A DNA stretch of 64,000 nucleotides from Halomicrobium zhouii (GTDB taxonomy: Archaea; Halobacteriota; Halobacteria; Halobacteriales; Haloarculaceae): positions 124,001-188,000 of the forward strand of contig NZ_FOZK01000003.1 of NCBI RefSeq assembly GCF_900114435.1, written 5' to 3'. Positions 47,042 through 55,467 of this stretch are shown here, piece after piece (positions within the stretch are counted from its first letter, which is position 1; each line of letters opens with the position of its first letter). Both the position numbers and the translations under genes were made by a program. The notes under the pieces were generated by a model, which was not told where the DNA came from, did no database searches, and saw only the letters and a list, made by a program, of their open reading frames with translations.

Positions 47042-47575
47042 ATGTCATCGATCGAATTGACGCCCAGTCAAAAGAACATTCTCCAGGAGCTCGTAAACCT
47101 CTACAAGGAGAGCGAGAGCGCGGTCAAGGGGGAGGACATCGCCGACAAGGTCGACCGGAATCCCGGGACGATCCGCAACCAGATGCAGAGCCTGAAGGCC
47201 CTCCAGCTCGTCGAGGGCGTCCCCGGCCCGAAGGGTGGCTACAAGCCGACCGCCAACGCCTACGACGCGCTACAGATTCAGGACATGGACGACGCGGCCC
47301 ACGTCCCCCTCCAGCACAACGGCGAGACCCAGCCCGACGCCACCGTCGAGGAGATTGACCTGACGAGCGTCCACCACCCCGAGCAGTGCCGCGCAGAGAT
47401 CCAGCTCCAGGGGTCCATCGCGGACTACCACGAGGGCGACACCATCACCGTCGGTCCCACGCCGCTCTCGAAACTCCAGATCATCGGGACGCTCGCCGGC
47501 AAGGACGACACGAGCAACAAACTCGTGCTCACCATCGACGACATGCGTGCCCCGGCCGGCGAGCCAGAGCACTAG
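47042..47575 (+). CDS. wHTH regulator with HrcA-like DNA-binding domain (PF03444-like)
   Basis: The 177-residue protein has an N-terminal winged helix (TPSQKNILQELVNLYKE, KGEDIADKVDRNPGTIRNQMQSLKALQLVEGVPGPKGGYKPT), very similar to the DNA-binding module of archaeal HrcA-like/CBS regulators. The C-terminal domain (about 95-170) reads ITVGPTPLSKLQIIGTLAGKDDTSNKLVLTI and may bind a ligand. GGTTTAAGG at about 47011 is a leaderless promoter for the ATG at 47042. Targets are unknown. It diverges from the epimerase gene. Confidence 0.82.
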   Translation: MSSIELTPSQKNILQELVNLYKESESAVKGEDIADKVDRNPGTIRNQMQSLKALQLVEGVPGPKGGYKPTANAYDALQIQDMDDAAHVPLQHNGETQPDATVEEIDLTSVHHPEQCRAEIQLQGSIADYHEGDTITVGPTPLSKLQIIGTLAGKDDTSNKLVLTIDDMRAPAGEPEH

Positions 47576-47797
47576 CTGGACCGTTCTTCTCTTCGTCTCT
47601 CCGTTCGATTCGTTCTTCTCCGACCTCTCAGTCATCGCCGCCCCCTCGACTGTCTCCGGCCGCTCTCGTCTCGATGGGTTTCGCGAGTTCCGACGACGAA
47701 CGCCGGGCGGGCATTCGTTATGAATAATCGAGATAAACGGCGGCACGCACGGCTCTTTCAAAGCATTTGTATCCTTTCAATTCCCAGCTAGCGGTGT

Positions 47798-48973
47798 ATG
47801 ACTGAGAAGGTCGTCGTCCTCGGCGCAGGGTATGCCGGCGCGGGCGCTATCAAGAGCCTCGAGGCACAACTGGACGGGGAAGCCGACGTCACCTGGATCT
47901 CTGACACCGACTACCATCTAGTTCTCCACGAATCGCACCGCTGTATCCGTGATCCGTCCGTCGAGGAACACGTGACCGTCCCCGTGGAGGCGATCAAGTC
48001 CCCCGGGACGACGTTCCGGCAGGGTGAGGTCGTCGACGTCGACGCCGACGATCGCGTGGTCGAACTGGCCGACGACTCCACCGTCGAGTTCGACTACCTC
48101 CTCGTCGCCATCGGCTCCCGGACGGCCTTCTTCGGTATCGAGGGGCTCGAAGAGTACGCCCACACGCTCAAGAGCCTCGACGACGCCCTCGGCATCCACG
48201 ACGCCGTCGCCGACGCGGCCCGCGACGCGACCCAGGGCGACCCTGCCCAGGTCGTCGTCGGTGGCGCCGGCCTCTCCGGAATCCAGACGGCCGGCGAGAT
48301 CGCCAGGTACCGCGACGAACACCGCGCCCCGATAGAAATTCACCTCGTCGAGGGTCTGGACGAGGTCATGCCCAACGGCGACCCGGAGCTCCAGGGCGCC
48401 ATCCGCAAGCGCCTCCTCGAGCGCGACGTCGAGATCATGTGCGGCGAGTTCATCGGCGAAGTCGACGAGGACACCGTCTACGTCGGCGACGAGGAGGAAC
48501 TCGCCTACGACGAACTGATCTGGACCGGCGGCATCACCGGCCGCGAGGCCGCTCGCGAACTCGAGGTCGACAAGGACGAGCGCTCCCACCGCATCAACGC
48601 CGAGCAGGACTTCCAGACGACGAACGAGCGCATCTTCGCCATCGGCGACTGCGCGCTCGTCGACCAGCCGGGCGACGACCCCGCGCCGCCGACGGCACAG
48701 GCCGCCTGGCAGGCCGCCGAGGTCGCCGGCGAGAACCTCGCCCGCGCCATTCGCGGCCGCCCGCTCCGGACCTGGACCCACGAGGACATGGGGACGGTCG
48801 TCTCCGTCGGCGACACCGCCGTCGCTCACGACGTCTCCTTCATGGGCGTCGGCGCGCCCATCGGCACCTTCGGCGGCTTCATGGCCGAATCGCTGAAGAA
48901 GGCTATCGCTGCCAAGTGGATCAACTCCATCACCGGCCCGCGCCGCGCCGTGAAGGCGTGGCCGGAGATGTAG
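47798..48973 (+). CDS. Type II NADH dehydrogenase (NDH-2-like) flavoprotein
   Basis: This 391-residue single-subunit flavoprotein should pass electrons from NADH to the quinone pool without pumping. It has FAD motif VVVLGAGYAGAGAIKSL, NAD motif QVVVGGAGLSGIQTAGEIARY, and the C-terminal FAD contact RIFAIGDCALVDQPGDDPAPPTAQAAWQAAE. The last 30 residues (ESLKKAIAAKWINSITGPRRAVKAW) form an amphipathic helix for membrane attachment. CTTTCAA is directly repeated (47755-47761, 47774-47780) upstream and may be a regulator site. Confidence 0.86.
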   Translation: MTEKVVVLGAGYAGAGAIKSLEAQLDGEADVTWISDTDYHLVLHESHRCIRDPSVEEHVTVPVEAIKSPGTTFRQGEVVDVDADDRVVELADDSTVEFDYLLVAIGSRTAFFGIEGLEEYAHTLKSLDDALGIHDAVADAARDATQGDPAQVVVGGAGLSGIQTAGEIARYRDEHRAPIEIHLVEGLDEVMPNGDPELQGAIRKRLLERDVEIMCGEFIGEVDEDTVYVGDEEELAYDELIWTGGITGREAARELEVDKDERSHRINAEQDFQTTNERIFAIGDCALVDQPGDDPAPPTAQAAWQAAEVAGENLARAIRGRPLRTWTHEDMGTVVSVGDTAVAHDVSFMGVGAPIGTFGGFMAESLKKAIAAKWINSITGPRRAVKAWPEM

Positions 48974-49003
48974 AACCACCTTTTTCTTCGTCGCCTTTCC
49001 TCG

Positions 49004-49112
49004 CGTGCTCTTCGAGCACGTTGCGGGAAGGCTCCTCGAAAAACGTGGGCGAAAAAGGCGGGACGCGGCTCCGCCGCGTCCCGTGAAACCGCGCTCCCTC
49101 TGGTCGCGCGGT
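49004..49112. repeat. Palindrome cluster after the NADH dehydrogenase
   Basis: A T5 run (48981-48985) follows the stop and may terminate transcription. Then come CGTGCTC-TTC-GAGCACG (49004-49020), arms GGGACGCGGC and GCCGCGTCCC around TCC (49060-49082), and ACCGCGC/GCGCGGT (49088-49112). The first two have the perfect-stem, three-base-loop design also seen at 6440, 11122 and 13996. No ORF lies here. Confidence 0.7.
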
Positions 49113-49120
49113 ATGCTCTC

Positions 49121-49978
49121 CTACCGCTCGATGGACAGTCCCGCGTGCCACCGACTGGCGTCTGCGTCTTCGACGGCACCGTCCATCTCGGCCAGGTACT
49201 TCACCGCCAGGCTCGCGGTCTTCGCGGCCTTCCTCTCGCCCTCGGTCCGGAACTCTCCGGTCACTCGATTGGCGTAGACGGTGCAAACCGCGCCGGCGCG
49301 GAGGCCGTAGATGGAGGCCAGCGTCAATATCGCGGCGGCCTCCATCTCGAAGTTGAGCACGCCGGCCTGGCGGAGTTCGTCGATCTTCTCGTCGCTGTCG
49401 CGGGCTTCGAAGCCGTCGAAGCCGGGCCGGGACTGGCCGGCGTAGAAGCTGTCCGTACTGCAGGTGACGCCGAGGTGGTAGTCGTAGCCGAGCTCTTCCG
49501 CCGCGGCGACGAGGGCCGACACCACCCGGTAATCCGCCGTCGCGGGGTAGTCCTCGCGGACGTACTCCTTGCTGGTCCCCTCCTGGCGAACCGCCCCGGT
49601 GGAGATGACCAGGTCGCCGACGCTGGCTTCCTCACGGATGGCACCGCAGGAGCCGACGCGGATGAGGGACTCGGCGTCGACGCGAGCCAGTTCCTCGACG
49701 GCGATACCGGCCGACGGGGAGCCGATTCCGGTCGAGGTGACCGAGATGGGCGTCCCGTCGTAGGTGCCGGTCGCGGTGCGGTACTCCCGGTGCTCGGCGA
49801 CGACGTCGTGGTCGTCCCAGGACTCGACTACCTTCTCGACTCGCTCGGGATTCCCAGGGAGGAGCACGCTGTCGGCGACGTCGCCGGGCCCCACTTCCAG
49901 GTGGTACTGCTCGCCATCGTCGTTCGGGTCTTCGCTGTCCATCGGTTCGGCGCTCTCGTCCGCGTCGTCGTCGGACAT
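49121..49978 (-). CDS. udp: Uridine/nucleoside phosphorylase
   Basis: The 285-residue phosphorylase cleaves uridine (or another nucleoside) to base and ribose-1-phosphate. Segments VLLPGNPERVEKV, TSTGIGSPSAGIAVEEL, LIRVGSCGAI and LNFEMEAAAILTLA are typical of the PNP/UDP family. I chose the ATG at 49978, which sits 2 bases after the cytidine deaminase stop, so the two genes form a pyrimidine salvage operon in which deaminated cytidine feeds straight into phosphorolysis. The first 28 residues are an acidic tail. Confidence 0.9.
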   Translation of the reverse strand: MSDDDADESAEPMDSEDPNDDGEQYHLEVGPGDVADSVLLPGNPERVEKVVESWDDHDVVAEHREYRTATGTYDGTPISVTSTGIGSPSAGIAVEELARVDAESLIRVGSCGAIREEASVGDLVISTGAVRQEGTSKEYVREDYPATADYRVVSALVAAAEELGYDYHLGVTCSTDSFYAGQSRPGFDGFEARDSDEKIDELRQAGVLNFEMEAAAILTLASIYGLRAGAVCTVYANRVTGEFRTEGERKAAKTASLAVKYLAEMDGAVEDADASRWHAGLSIER

Positions 49979-49980
49979 CG

Positions 49981-50370
49981 TTACTCCAGGTCCTCCCGGC
50001 TGATGGTGGCGGGCAACAGGTCGCCGAGGCGGTACTCGGTGACCTCGCCGTCGCCCTCGTCGCAGACGACCTGGAACTCCTCGTCGCAGAACTCCGTGAG
50101 CGTCTGGCGACACATCCCGCAGGGCGTCTGGCCGTCGCGAGCAGCCGTGCTGACGGCGATGCGAGTGAACTCCTGGTGACCGGCACGGACTGCGCTGCCG
50201 ATGGCGACCTCTTCGGCGTGGAGGCTGTTGCTGTAGTTGGCGTTCTCGACGTTACAGCCCGTGAAGACGGTGCCGTCGGCCGTCTGGACTGCGGCGCCGA
50301 CGTAGTACTCGGAGTAAGGGGCGTAGGACGACTCGGTCGCCTCCCGGGCGGCCTCGACCAGTGAATCCAT
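49981..50370 (-). CDS. cdd: Cytidine deaminase
   Basis: The 129-residue enzyme converts cytidine to uridine. It has the zinc site GCNVENANYSNSLHAEEVA (Cys-x-Ala/His-x-Glu pattern with catalytic Glu) and PCGMCRQTLTEF (Cys-x-x-Cys). I chose the ATG at 50370 because a CTATTTGGG box at about 50394-50402 gives leaderless spacing; a TTG nine codons earlier would exceed the family length. It is followed directly by the phosphorylase gene. Confidence 0.93.
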   Translation of the reverse strand: MDSLVEAAREATESSYAPYSEYYVGAAVQTADGTVFTGCNVENANYSNSLHAEEVAIGSAVRAGHQEFTRIAVSTAARDGQTPCGMCRQTLTEFCDEEFQVVCDEGDGEVTEYRLGDLLPATISREDLE

Positions 50371-50460
50371 GGACTGTGGGTCGACGGGGACGCCCAAATA
50401 GCCACCGACGCGCGAGGATTCGGCGGCGACGACTGGTTACGATTCGGCCTCGACGACGGT

Positions 50461-51798
50461 CTAGAACTCGGCTTCGACGGCGTCCTCGACGTCGGCGACG
50501 ACGGCCGACACCAGCTCGTCGACGTCGTCGCTCTCGGCGTAGACGCGGACGTACGCCTCCGTGCCGGAGGGTCGAACGAGCGTCCACGAACCGTCGGGTA
50601 GCTCCAGGCGAACGCCGTAGTCGGTGTCGACCGTCGCGTCGGGGTATTGGTCCGGGAGCGACGACTGGAGGGTACTCATCACCGGTTCTTTCGCGTCGTC
50701 CGGACAGTCGACGCTCACCTTGCGATAGGGACGCTCGGTGATGGGGTCGCGGAGGTCGGCCAGCCCACGGTCGGCGACGAGCTGTGTGAGTACCGCCGCG
50801 CTCGCGACGCCGTCTATCCAGGGTCCGAAGTCCGTGTGGATGTGTTTCCACGGCTCGGCGGCGAACACGACCGTCCCCGACGAACGAGCGATTCCCTCGT
50901 GTAGCGCACCGAGGCGGACCCGCTCGACGTTGCCACCGGCTTCGCGGACGCGCTCGTCGATCCGCGCCGAGGCGTTGGGCGTGGTGACGACGACCGGGTC
51001 CTCCTCGCTCGACTCACGGACGTAGTGTTCGGCCAGGATAGCGACGACGGTGTCTTCGTGAACGACCGACCCGTCCGCGGCGACGACGACGATGCGGTCC
51101 GCATCGCCGTCGTGTCCGATGCCGAGGTCGGCGTCGGTGCCGGCCACGAACTCGCGGAGGGCCTCGAGACTCGCCGGCGTCGGCTTGCTCTCCCGTGCCG
51201 GGAAGGTCCCGTCGACGTTGGCTTCCAGCGCCCGGACGTCCGCGCCGAGTCGCCGGAGCACCTGTGGCGTGGCGAGGCCGGCCATCCCGTTCCCGCAGTC
51301 GACGGCTACGGTGAGGCCGGTCGACGTCGCACCGTGGGTTTCGGCGTACGTGGCGACGGCCTCGCGGTAGTTCGAGAGCGGCGAAATCGACCGGGGTGAG
51401 GTCCACTCGTCCCACGAAGCGGTGTCTGCCCCACTGGCGACCCGGTCCTCGATCCGTCGTTCGGCGTCGCTGTCGTACTCCGTGCCGTCGACGAACAGTT
51501 TGATCCCGTTGTCGTGGGCCGGGTTGTGACTCGCAGTGATCATCACGCCACGTCGACCGCGTGAGGCGAACGCGAGCGTCGGCGTCGGAACCTGTCCCAC
51601 CCGGAGGACGGTACCACCCGCGCTCTCGACGCCGGCCTCGACAGCCGCCGCGAGTGCGGGACTGGTCTCCCGGCCGTCGTACCCCACGACGCACACGTCG
51701 CCGTCGGCCCCGACGGCCTGGCCGACGGTGAGGGCCAGTTCGGGCGTCACCTTCTCGTCGACGGCGCCGCGGATCCCCGCCGTCCCGAACAGTGTCAT
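50461..51798 (-). CDS. glmM: Phosphohexomutase (phosphoglucosamine/phosphomannomutase family)
   Basis: The 445-residue alpha-D-phosphohexomutase interconverts sugar 1- and 6-phosphates. The phosphoserine loop is MITASHNPAHDNG (Ser90), the metal loop GIGHDGDADR, the sugar-binding loop is near AAEPWKHIHTDFG, and the phosphate-binding RPSGTEAYVRVYAES lies at the C-terminus. The sequence is closest in outline to archaeal GlmM, but the preferred sugar (glucosamine, mannose or glucose) is not certain. The N-terminus LFGTAGIRG supports the ATG at 51798. Confidence 0.87.
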   Translation of the reverse strand: MTLFGTAGIRGAVDEKVTPELALTVGQAVGADGDVCVVGYDGRETSPALAAAVEAGVESAGGTVLRVGQVPTPTLAFASRGRRGVMITASHNPAHDNGIKLFVDGTEYDSDAERRIEDRVASGADTASWDEWTSPRSISPLSNYREAVATYAETHGATSTGLTVAVDCGNGMAGLATPQVLRRLGADVRALEANVDGTFPARESKPTPASLEALREFVAGTDADLGIGHDGDADRIVVVAADGSVVHEDTVVAILAEHYVRESSEEDPVVVTTPNASARIDERVREAGGNVERVRLGALHEGIARSSGTVVFAAEPWKHIHTDFGPWIDGVASAAVLTQLVADRGLADLRDPITERPYRKVSVDCPDDAKEPVMSTLQSSLPDQYPDATVDTDYGVRLELPDGSWTLVRPSGTEAYVRVYAESDDVDELVSAVVADVEDAVEAEF

Positions 51799-51934
51799 AC
51801 GCGATTCGTCGGCAGGGGACTACTTGTGGATGGCGGTCACGGCCGTGCGAGCCCACCGCTCAGGGGGGTTCGAGATATCGACGAGAACGGACGACGGGAG
51901 GTCGATCCAGACGAACGGCGGGAGGCTGATCCGG

Positions 51935-52660
51935 TTACAGGAGTTCGTCGAACTCGTAGCTCTGGATGTCGACGCCATCCTCGGTGACGTCGGCGAGGTA
52001 GACGCCGTTGCCGGAGCCGGTGTCGCGCTCGGCGGCGGCGCTGATGGCCGCGGCCGCGACTTCCTTCGCTTCCTCGTTGCTCATGTCATCTTCGTAGAGG
52101 CTCTCGAGCGTCCCGTACGCGACGGTGAGGCCGGATCCGGTGACGGTGTAGTCGTCTTCCATGACGCCACCGGCGGGGTCGATGCTGTAGACGTGGTGGC
52201 CCTCGTCGTCGACGCCGCCGAGAATCGGATTGATGGCGAAGAACGGACCGCCGCGGGCGAAGTTCCCGGCCAGCGTCGCGAGGGCGCCGATGCTCATGTT
52301 CTCACCGCGCCGGGCCTCGTAGAGGTCGACTTCGGCACGGAGCGTCCGGATGAACGACTGGGCGCCGCCGACGCTCCCCACGAGCGTCAGGGCCGCAGTC
52401 GGGTGGATCTGTTCGACCTTCTGGACGTTCTTGTTCGAGACGAAGCGACCGCCGAGCGAGGCCCGCTGGTCCGTCGCGACGACGACGCCGTCGGTGGTGG
52501 TGATCCCGATGGTCGTCGTCCCCGTCTTGTTGACGGACTCCTCGTCGCGGTCGCTCGCGTCGGGGAGTGAGCCCAGTTCGGGCTCGTATGGGTCCTGCTG
52601 GAACCGGTCTCGGTTCAGGGGGTCGTCGGCGAAGTTGGCCCCAGGCTCTGGGTCACGCAT
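51935..52660 (-). CDS. psmB: Proteasome beta subunit
   Basis: The 241-residue precursor has an acidic propeptide of about 47 residues, ending ...VNKTG, and a mature enzyme starting at Thr48 (TTTIGITTTDGVVVATDQRAS). The catalytic Thr is exposed by autoprocessing; the conserved Asp/Lys pair is in VVVATDQRASLGG...KVEQIHP. It assembles with alpha subunits into the 20S proteasome, which handles protein turnover in archaea. The gene is monocistronic here. Confidence 0.95.
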   Translation of the reverse strand: MRDPEPGANFADDPLNRDRFQQDPYEPELGSLPDASDRDEESVNKTGTTTIGITTTDGVVVATDQRASLGGRFVSNKNVQKVEQIHPTAALTLVGSVGGAQSFIRTLRAEVDLYEARRGENMSIGALATLAGNFARGGPFFAINPILGGVDDEGHHVYSIDPAGGVMEDDYTVTGSGLTVAYGTLESLYEDDMSNEEAKEVAAAAISAAAERDTGSGNGVYLADVTEDGVDIQSYEFDELL

Positions 52661-52750
52661 TGGACTCTCCTATCACTCCAGTGCTGATAAAAGCATTCGT
52701 TCGGGTAGCTGTGGCCGCCATGGGTGACTGCGGGTCGGCTGTGTCGGCAC

Positions 52751-52924
52751 CTAGTTCGGCGTCGCGTGGTCGTATGCCTCTTCGAGTCGGTTGAGGACTC
52801 TGTGCAGTGGTAGCGGGACGCCCACCTTCCGGGCGACCAGTGCGACCGGCAACAGGAAGATGCCGAGTAGCACGCTGAGTTGGTACAGTGCGAACACGCC
52901 GAGTTGGTACAGTCGGGATTCCAT
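52751..52924 (-). CDS. Small single-span membrane protein
   Basis: This is a 57-residue protein, ESRLYQLGVFALYQLSVLLG, then a helix running to VALVARKVGVPLPLHRVL, and an acidic tail. A reading from a GTG at 52954 would give 67 residues with the start ELPQKVAKA; CTTATGTAG near 52955-52963 favours the inner ATG. It lies next to psmB on the same strand but 90 bases away. No family known to me. Confidence 0.6.
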   Translation of the reverse strand: MESRLYQLGVFALYQLSVLLGIFLLPVALVARKVGVPLPLHRVLNRLEEAYDHATPN

Positions 52925-53197
52925 CGCCTTCGCTACCTTCTGGGGGAGTTCCACTACATAAGTGTTTGCAATGGGTCCCCAGAGCTGAATCGGCTGTGAA
53001 ACGCGGTTAGCGGTCGTTAAACGCGACGTCTACGGTTTGAATGAACTCGTACTGGATCAGATTCCCGGCGCTGGCTCCGAGGCGGTAATACCGGAGTGGG
53101 AGTCGCCCGCCATTTCCATAACTTATGGCGAAGGAGACGATGACGTGCGCGGACCTGGATCAAAACAATAGAGTAGACGGACCGTGCACGTAGTGAT

Positions 53198-53569
53198 ATG
53201 AACTACCTGGTCGCGATGGAAGCAGCCTGGTTGGTCCGTGACGTCGAAGACATCGACGACGCGATCGGTGTCGCCGTGAGCGAAGCGGGCAAGCGGCTCA
53301 ACCAGTCAGACATGGAGTACGTCGAAGTCGAGGTCGGCGCGACCGGCTGCCCCGCCTGCGGGGAGCCGTTCGATTCCGCCTTCATCGCCGCCGACACGGC
53401 GCTCGTCGGACTGGTCCTGGAGATCAAGATCTTCAACGCCGAGTCGACGGAACACGCCCAGCGCATCGCCAAGAGCGAGATCGGCGGGTCGCTGCGGGAC
53501 GTCCCGCTCAAGGTCGTCGAGACCATCGAGTTCGAGGGCGACGAGGCCGAGGTCGAATCCGACTCCTGA
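53198..53569 (+). CDS. UPF0212/DUF555 family protein
   Basis: The 123-residue archaea-specific protein matches UPF0212 along its length: NYLVAMEAAWLVRDVEDIDDAIGVAVSEAGKRLN, then a CxxC in GCPACGEPFDSAFI, then LVGLVLEIKIFNAES. The CxxC with a neighbouring acidic face suggests metal binding. Function is not established. A TCAAAACAATAG box near 53159 is a possible promoter. It is monocistronic. Confidence 0.92.
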   Translation: MNYLVAMEAAWLVRDVEDIDDAIGVAVSEAGKRLNQSDMEYVEVEVGATGCPACGEPFDSAFIAADTALVGLVLEIKIFNAESTEHAQRIAKSEIGGSLRDVPLKVVETIEFEGDEAEVESDS

Positions 53570-53660
53570 GGCCGACGTGCAGACAGACGCTCGCCTCGGG
53601 CGAGCCGTCTGGGCTGCCAGTGCCGATGGCTTTTTGTATTACCTGTAGTTATTACTCTGT

Positions 53661-54203
53661 ATGGATTTGCCGACGCCCGAGGACCTGCGGGAGCGACGGA
53701 CCGAACTGGAGCTTACGCAGAGCGAACTCGCCGAGCGCGCCGACGTCTCCCAGCCGCTGATAGCACGCATCGAGGGCGGAGACGTCGATCCGCGACTCTC
53801 GACGCTCCGTCGCATCGTCAACGCGCTCGAAGAGGCAGAGGGCGGCATTCTGCGCGCTTCTGACCTCATGCACGCCCCGGTCGTCAGCGTCGCTCCCGAC
53901 GATTCCGTCCACGAGACGAAAGAGCTCATGGACGAGCGCGGGTACTCACAGGTCCCGGTGGTCAGGGACGGGATGCCCCAGGGGCTCATCGGCAACAACG
54001 ACATCCGCCAGCGGACGGGTGACAACGTCGGCGACCTCCCTGTCGCGGACGTCATGCACGAGTCCATCGCGCTCGTCGAGCCCACCGCGACCATCGACGA
54101 AATCGACGCCTACCTCAATCACAACGCCGCAGTGCTGGTCGTCGAGAGCGGTGAGACCGTCGGCATCATCACCGAAGCCGACATCGCTGCCCGTGTTAGT
54201 TAG
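53661..54203 (+). CDS. XRE-type HTH regulator fused to a CBS-domain pair
   Basis: The 180-residue protein has an N-terminal XRE helix-turn-helix (TELELTQSELAERADVSQPLIARIEGGDVDPRLSTLRRIVNAL, about residues 14-56). Two CBS domains follow (about 68-120 and 125-178: MHAPVVSVAPDDSVHETKELMDERGYSQVPV and VMHESIALVEPTATIDEIDAYLNHNAAVLVV). CBS pairs bind adenine nucleotides, so DNA binding may respond to energy charge. TATTAC is directly repeated, 7 bases apart, just before the start, possibly its own operator. Confidence 0.92.
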   Translation: MDLPTPEDLRERRTELELTQSELAERADVSQPLIARIEGGDVDPRLSTLRRIVNALEEAEGGILRASDLMHAPVVSVAPDDSVHETKELMDERGYSQVPVVRDGMPQGLIGNNDIRQRTGDNVGDLPVADVMHESIALVEPTATIDEIDAYLNHNAAVLVVESGETVGIITEADIAARVS

Positions 54204-54262
54204 CGATTAACGCGGTAAACGGTGGCCCCTGTATTTATTCGACCGGGTCGTCGACCGATTCG

Positions 54263-54415
54263 ATGACCCCTGAATTGCAGGAACGTGAAGATCCGATCGA
54301 ACGTCAGCTGCAGGCGGCGCTTCGGGCTTCCGACGACGACGAGGCGCGATACCACCTCCGGGAAGCACTGCAGCTTCGCATTGCGGAAAAGAGTGACGCG
54401 ACCACTGGCGAGTGA
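54263..54415 (+). CDS. Small acidic protein (50 residues), not recognised
   Basis: The ORF reads TPELQEREDPIERQLQAALR, then a helical continuation DDEARYHLREALQLRIAEKSD. It is almost wholly helical and amphipathic, like a small haloarchaeal regulator or assembly factor. TATTTATTC at 54232-54240 is 23-31 bases before the ATG, the usual leaderless spacing. It is too short for routine gene calling but shows a good start, composition and promoter. Confidence 0.65.
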   Translation: MTPELQEREDPIERQLQAALRASDDDEARYHLREALQLRIAEKSDATTGE

Positions 54416-54429
54416 CGAGCCCCCGGGCG

Positions 54430-55425
54430 TCAGTGCAGCTCTAGTCCCCGAACACTGACGGTCCCGTTCCCGTCGGTGACCCGACCGATTCTCCTGCCGT
54501 CGTCTGTCGCCTCGACGACCGCATCGGCTGCCGCCTCCGGGAGCGCCGCGACGAATCCGGTCCCCATGTTGAACGTCCGGTGCATCTCTTCGTCACTGAC
54601 GTCGCCTTCCGACTGAACGAACTCGAAGACGGGCTGGACGTCGAACGGGTCGTCGATTTCGTACCGGAACTCGCCCATCCGCATCAGGTTCGTCCAGCCG
54701 CCGCCCGTGACGTGGGCCGCGGCGTTCGCGTCGTGTTCACGGAGCGGGTCCAGGACTTCTGCGTAGATGCGCGTCGGCGTCAGGAGTGCCTCGGCGATTG
54801 TCTGGCTCTCGTCGTGGGGGAAGGGGTCGCCGTACTCGTGATTCCGTGTCGCCGCCTCCCTGGCGAGGGTGAGCCCGTTCGAGTGAACGCCCGAGGACGG
54901 CCAGCCGACGAGGACGTCGCCCACCTCAGCCTCGCCGGGGAAGACGGCGTCCTTGGGTGCGAGTCCCGCACACGTACCCGCGATGTCGAGCCCCTTGATC
55001 ACGTCCGGCATGACGGCCGTCTCGCCGCCGACCAGCGCGACGCCCGCACGTTTCGCGCCCTCCCGGAGTCCGGCTCCTATCTGCTCGGCCTCGTCGTCGT
55101 CTGGCTCCTCCACGGCGAGGTAGTCGACGAAGGCGACCGGTTCGACGCCGGCTGCGATCAGGTCGTTGACGTTCATCGCCATGCAGTCGATGCCGATGGT
55201 CGAGTAGTCGTCGACGGCTTCGGCGACGAGGAGTTTCGTGCCCACGCCGTCCGTCGCGAGCGCGAGGTACTGTTCGCCGATGTCGACGAGGCCGGCGTAG
55301 TCGCCCTCGAACTCGCCCGCGGCGCCGATCAGTGCGGCCGTCGCCGCCTCGCTGGCGTCGATGTCGACGCCAGTCTCGGCGTACGTGAGCCCCTCTGCAG
55401 CGTCGTCCGCGTCCTCTTCGGTCAT
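54430..55425 (-). CDS. purM: Phosphoribosylformylglycinamidine cyclo-ligase (AIR synthetase)
   Basis: The 331-residue PurM closes the imidazole ring of purines (FGAM + ATP to AIR). It shows DGVGTKLLVAEAVDDYSTIGIDCMAMNVNDLIAAGVEPVAF split across the ATP loop, LVGGETAVMPDVIKG, GWPSSGVHSNGLTLAR and the C-terminal HVTGGGWTNLMR. I chose the ATG at 55425 (TEEDADD). It is a single gene, not in a pur operon. Confidence 0.95.
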   Translation of the reverse strand: MTEEDADDAAEGLTYAETGVDIDASEAATAALIGAAGEFEGDYAGLVDIGEQYLALATDGVGTKLLVAEAVDDYSTIGIDCMAMNVNDLIAAGVEPVAFVDYLAVEEPDDDEAEQIGAGLREGAKRAGVALVGGETAVMPDVIKGLDIAGTCAGLAPKDAVFPGEAEVGDVLVGWPSSGVHSNGLTLAREAATRNHEYGDPFPHDESQTIAEALLTPTRIYAEVLDPLREHDANAAAHVTGGGWTNLMRMGEFRYEIDDPFDVQPVFEFVQSEGDVSDEEMHRTFNMGTGFVAALPEAAADAVVEATDDGRRIGRVTDGNGTVSVRGLELH

Positions 55426-55467
55426 GTCCGTGAGGGTGCGCGGCGCGGGCAAAAGGGCTCCGTTTCG

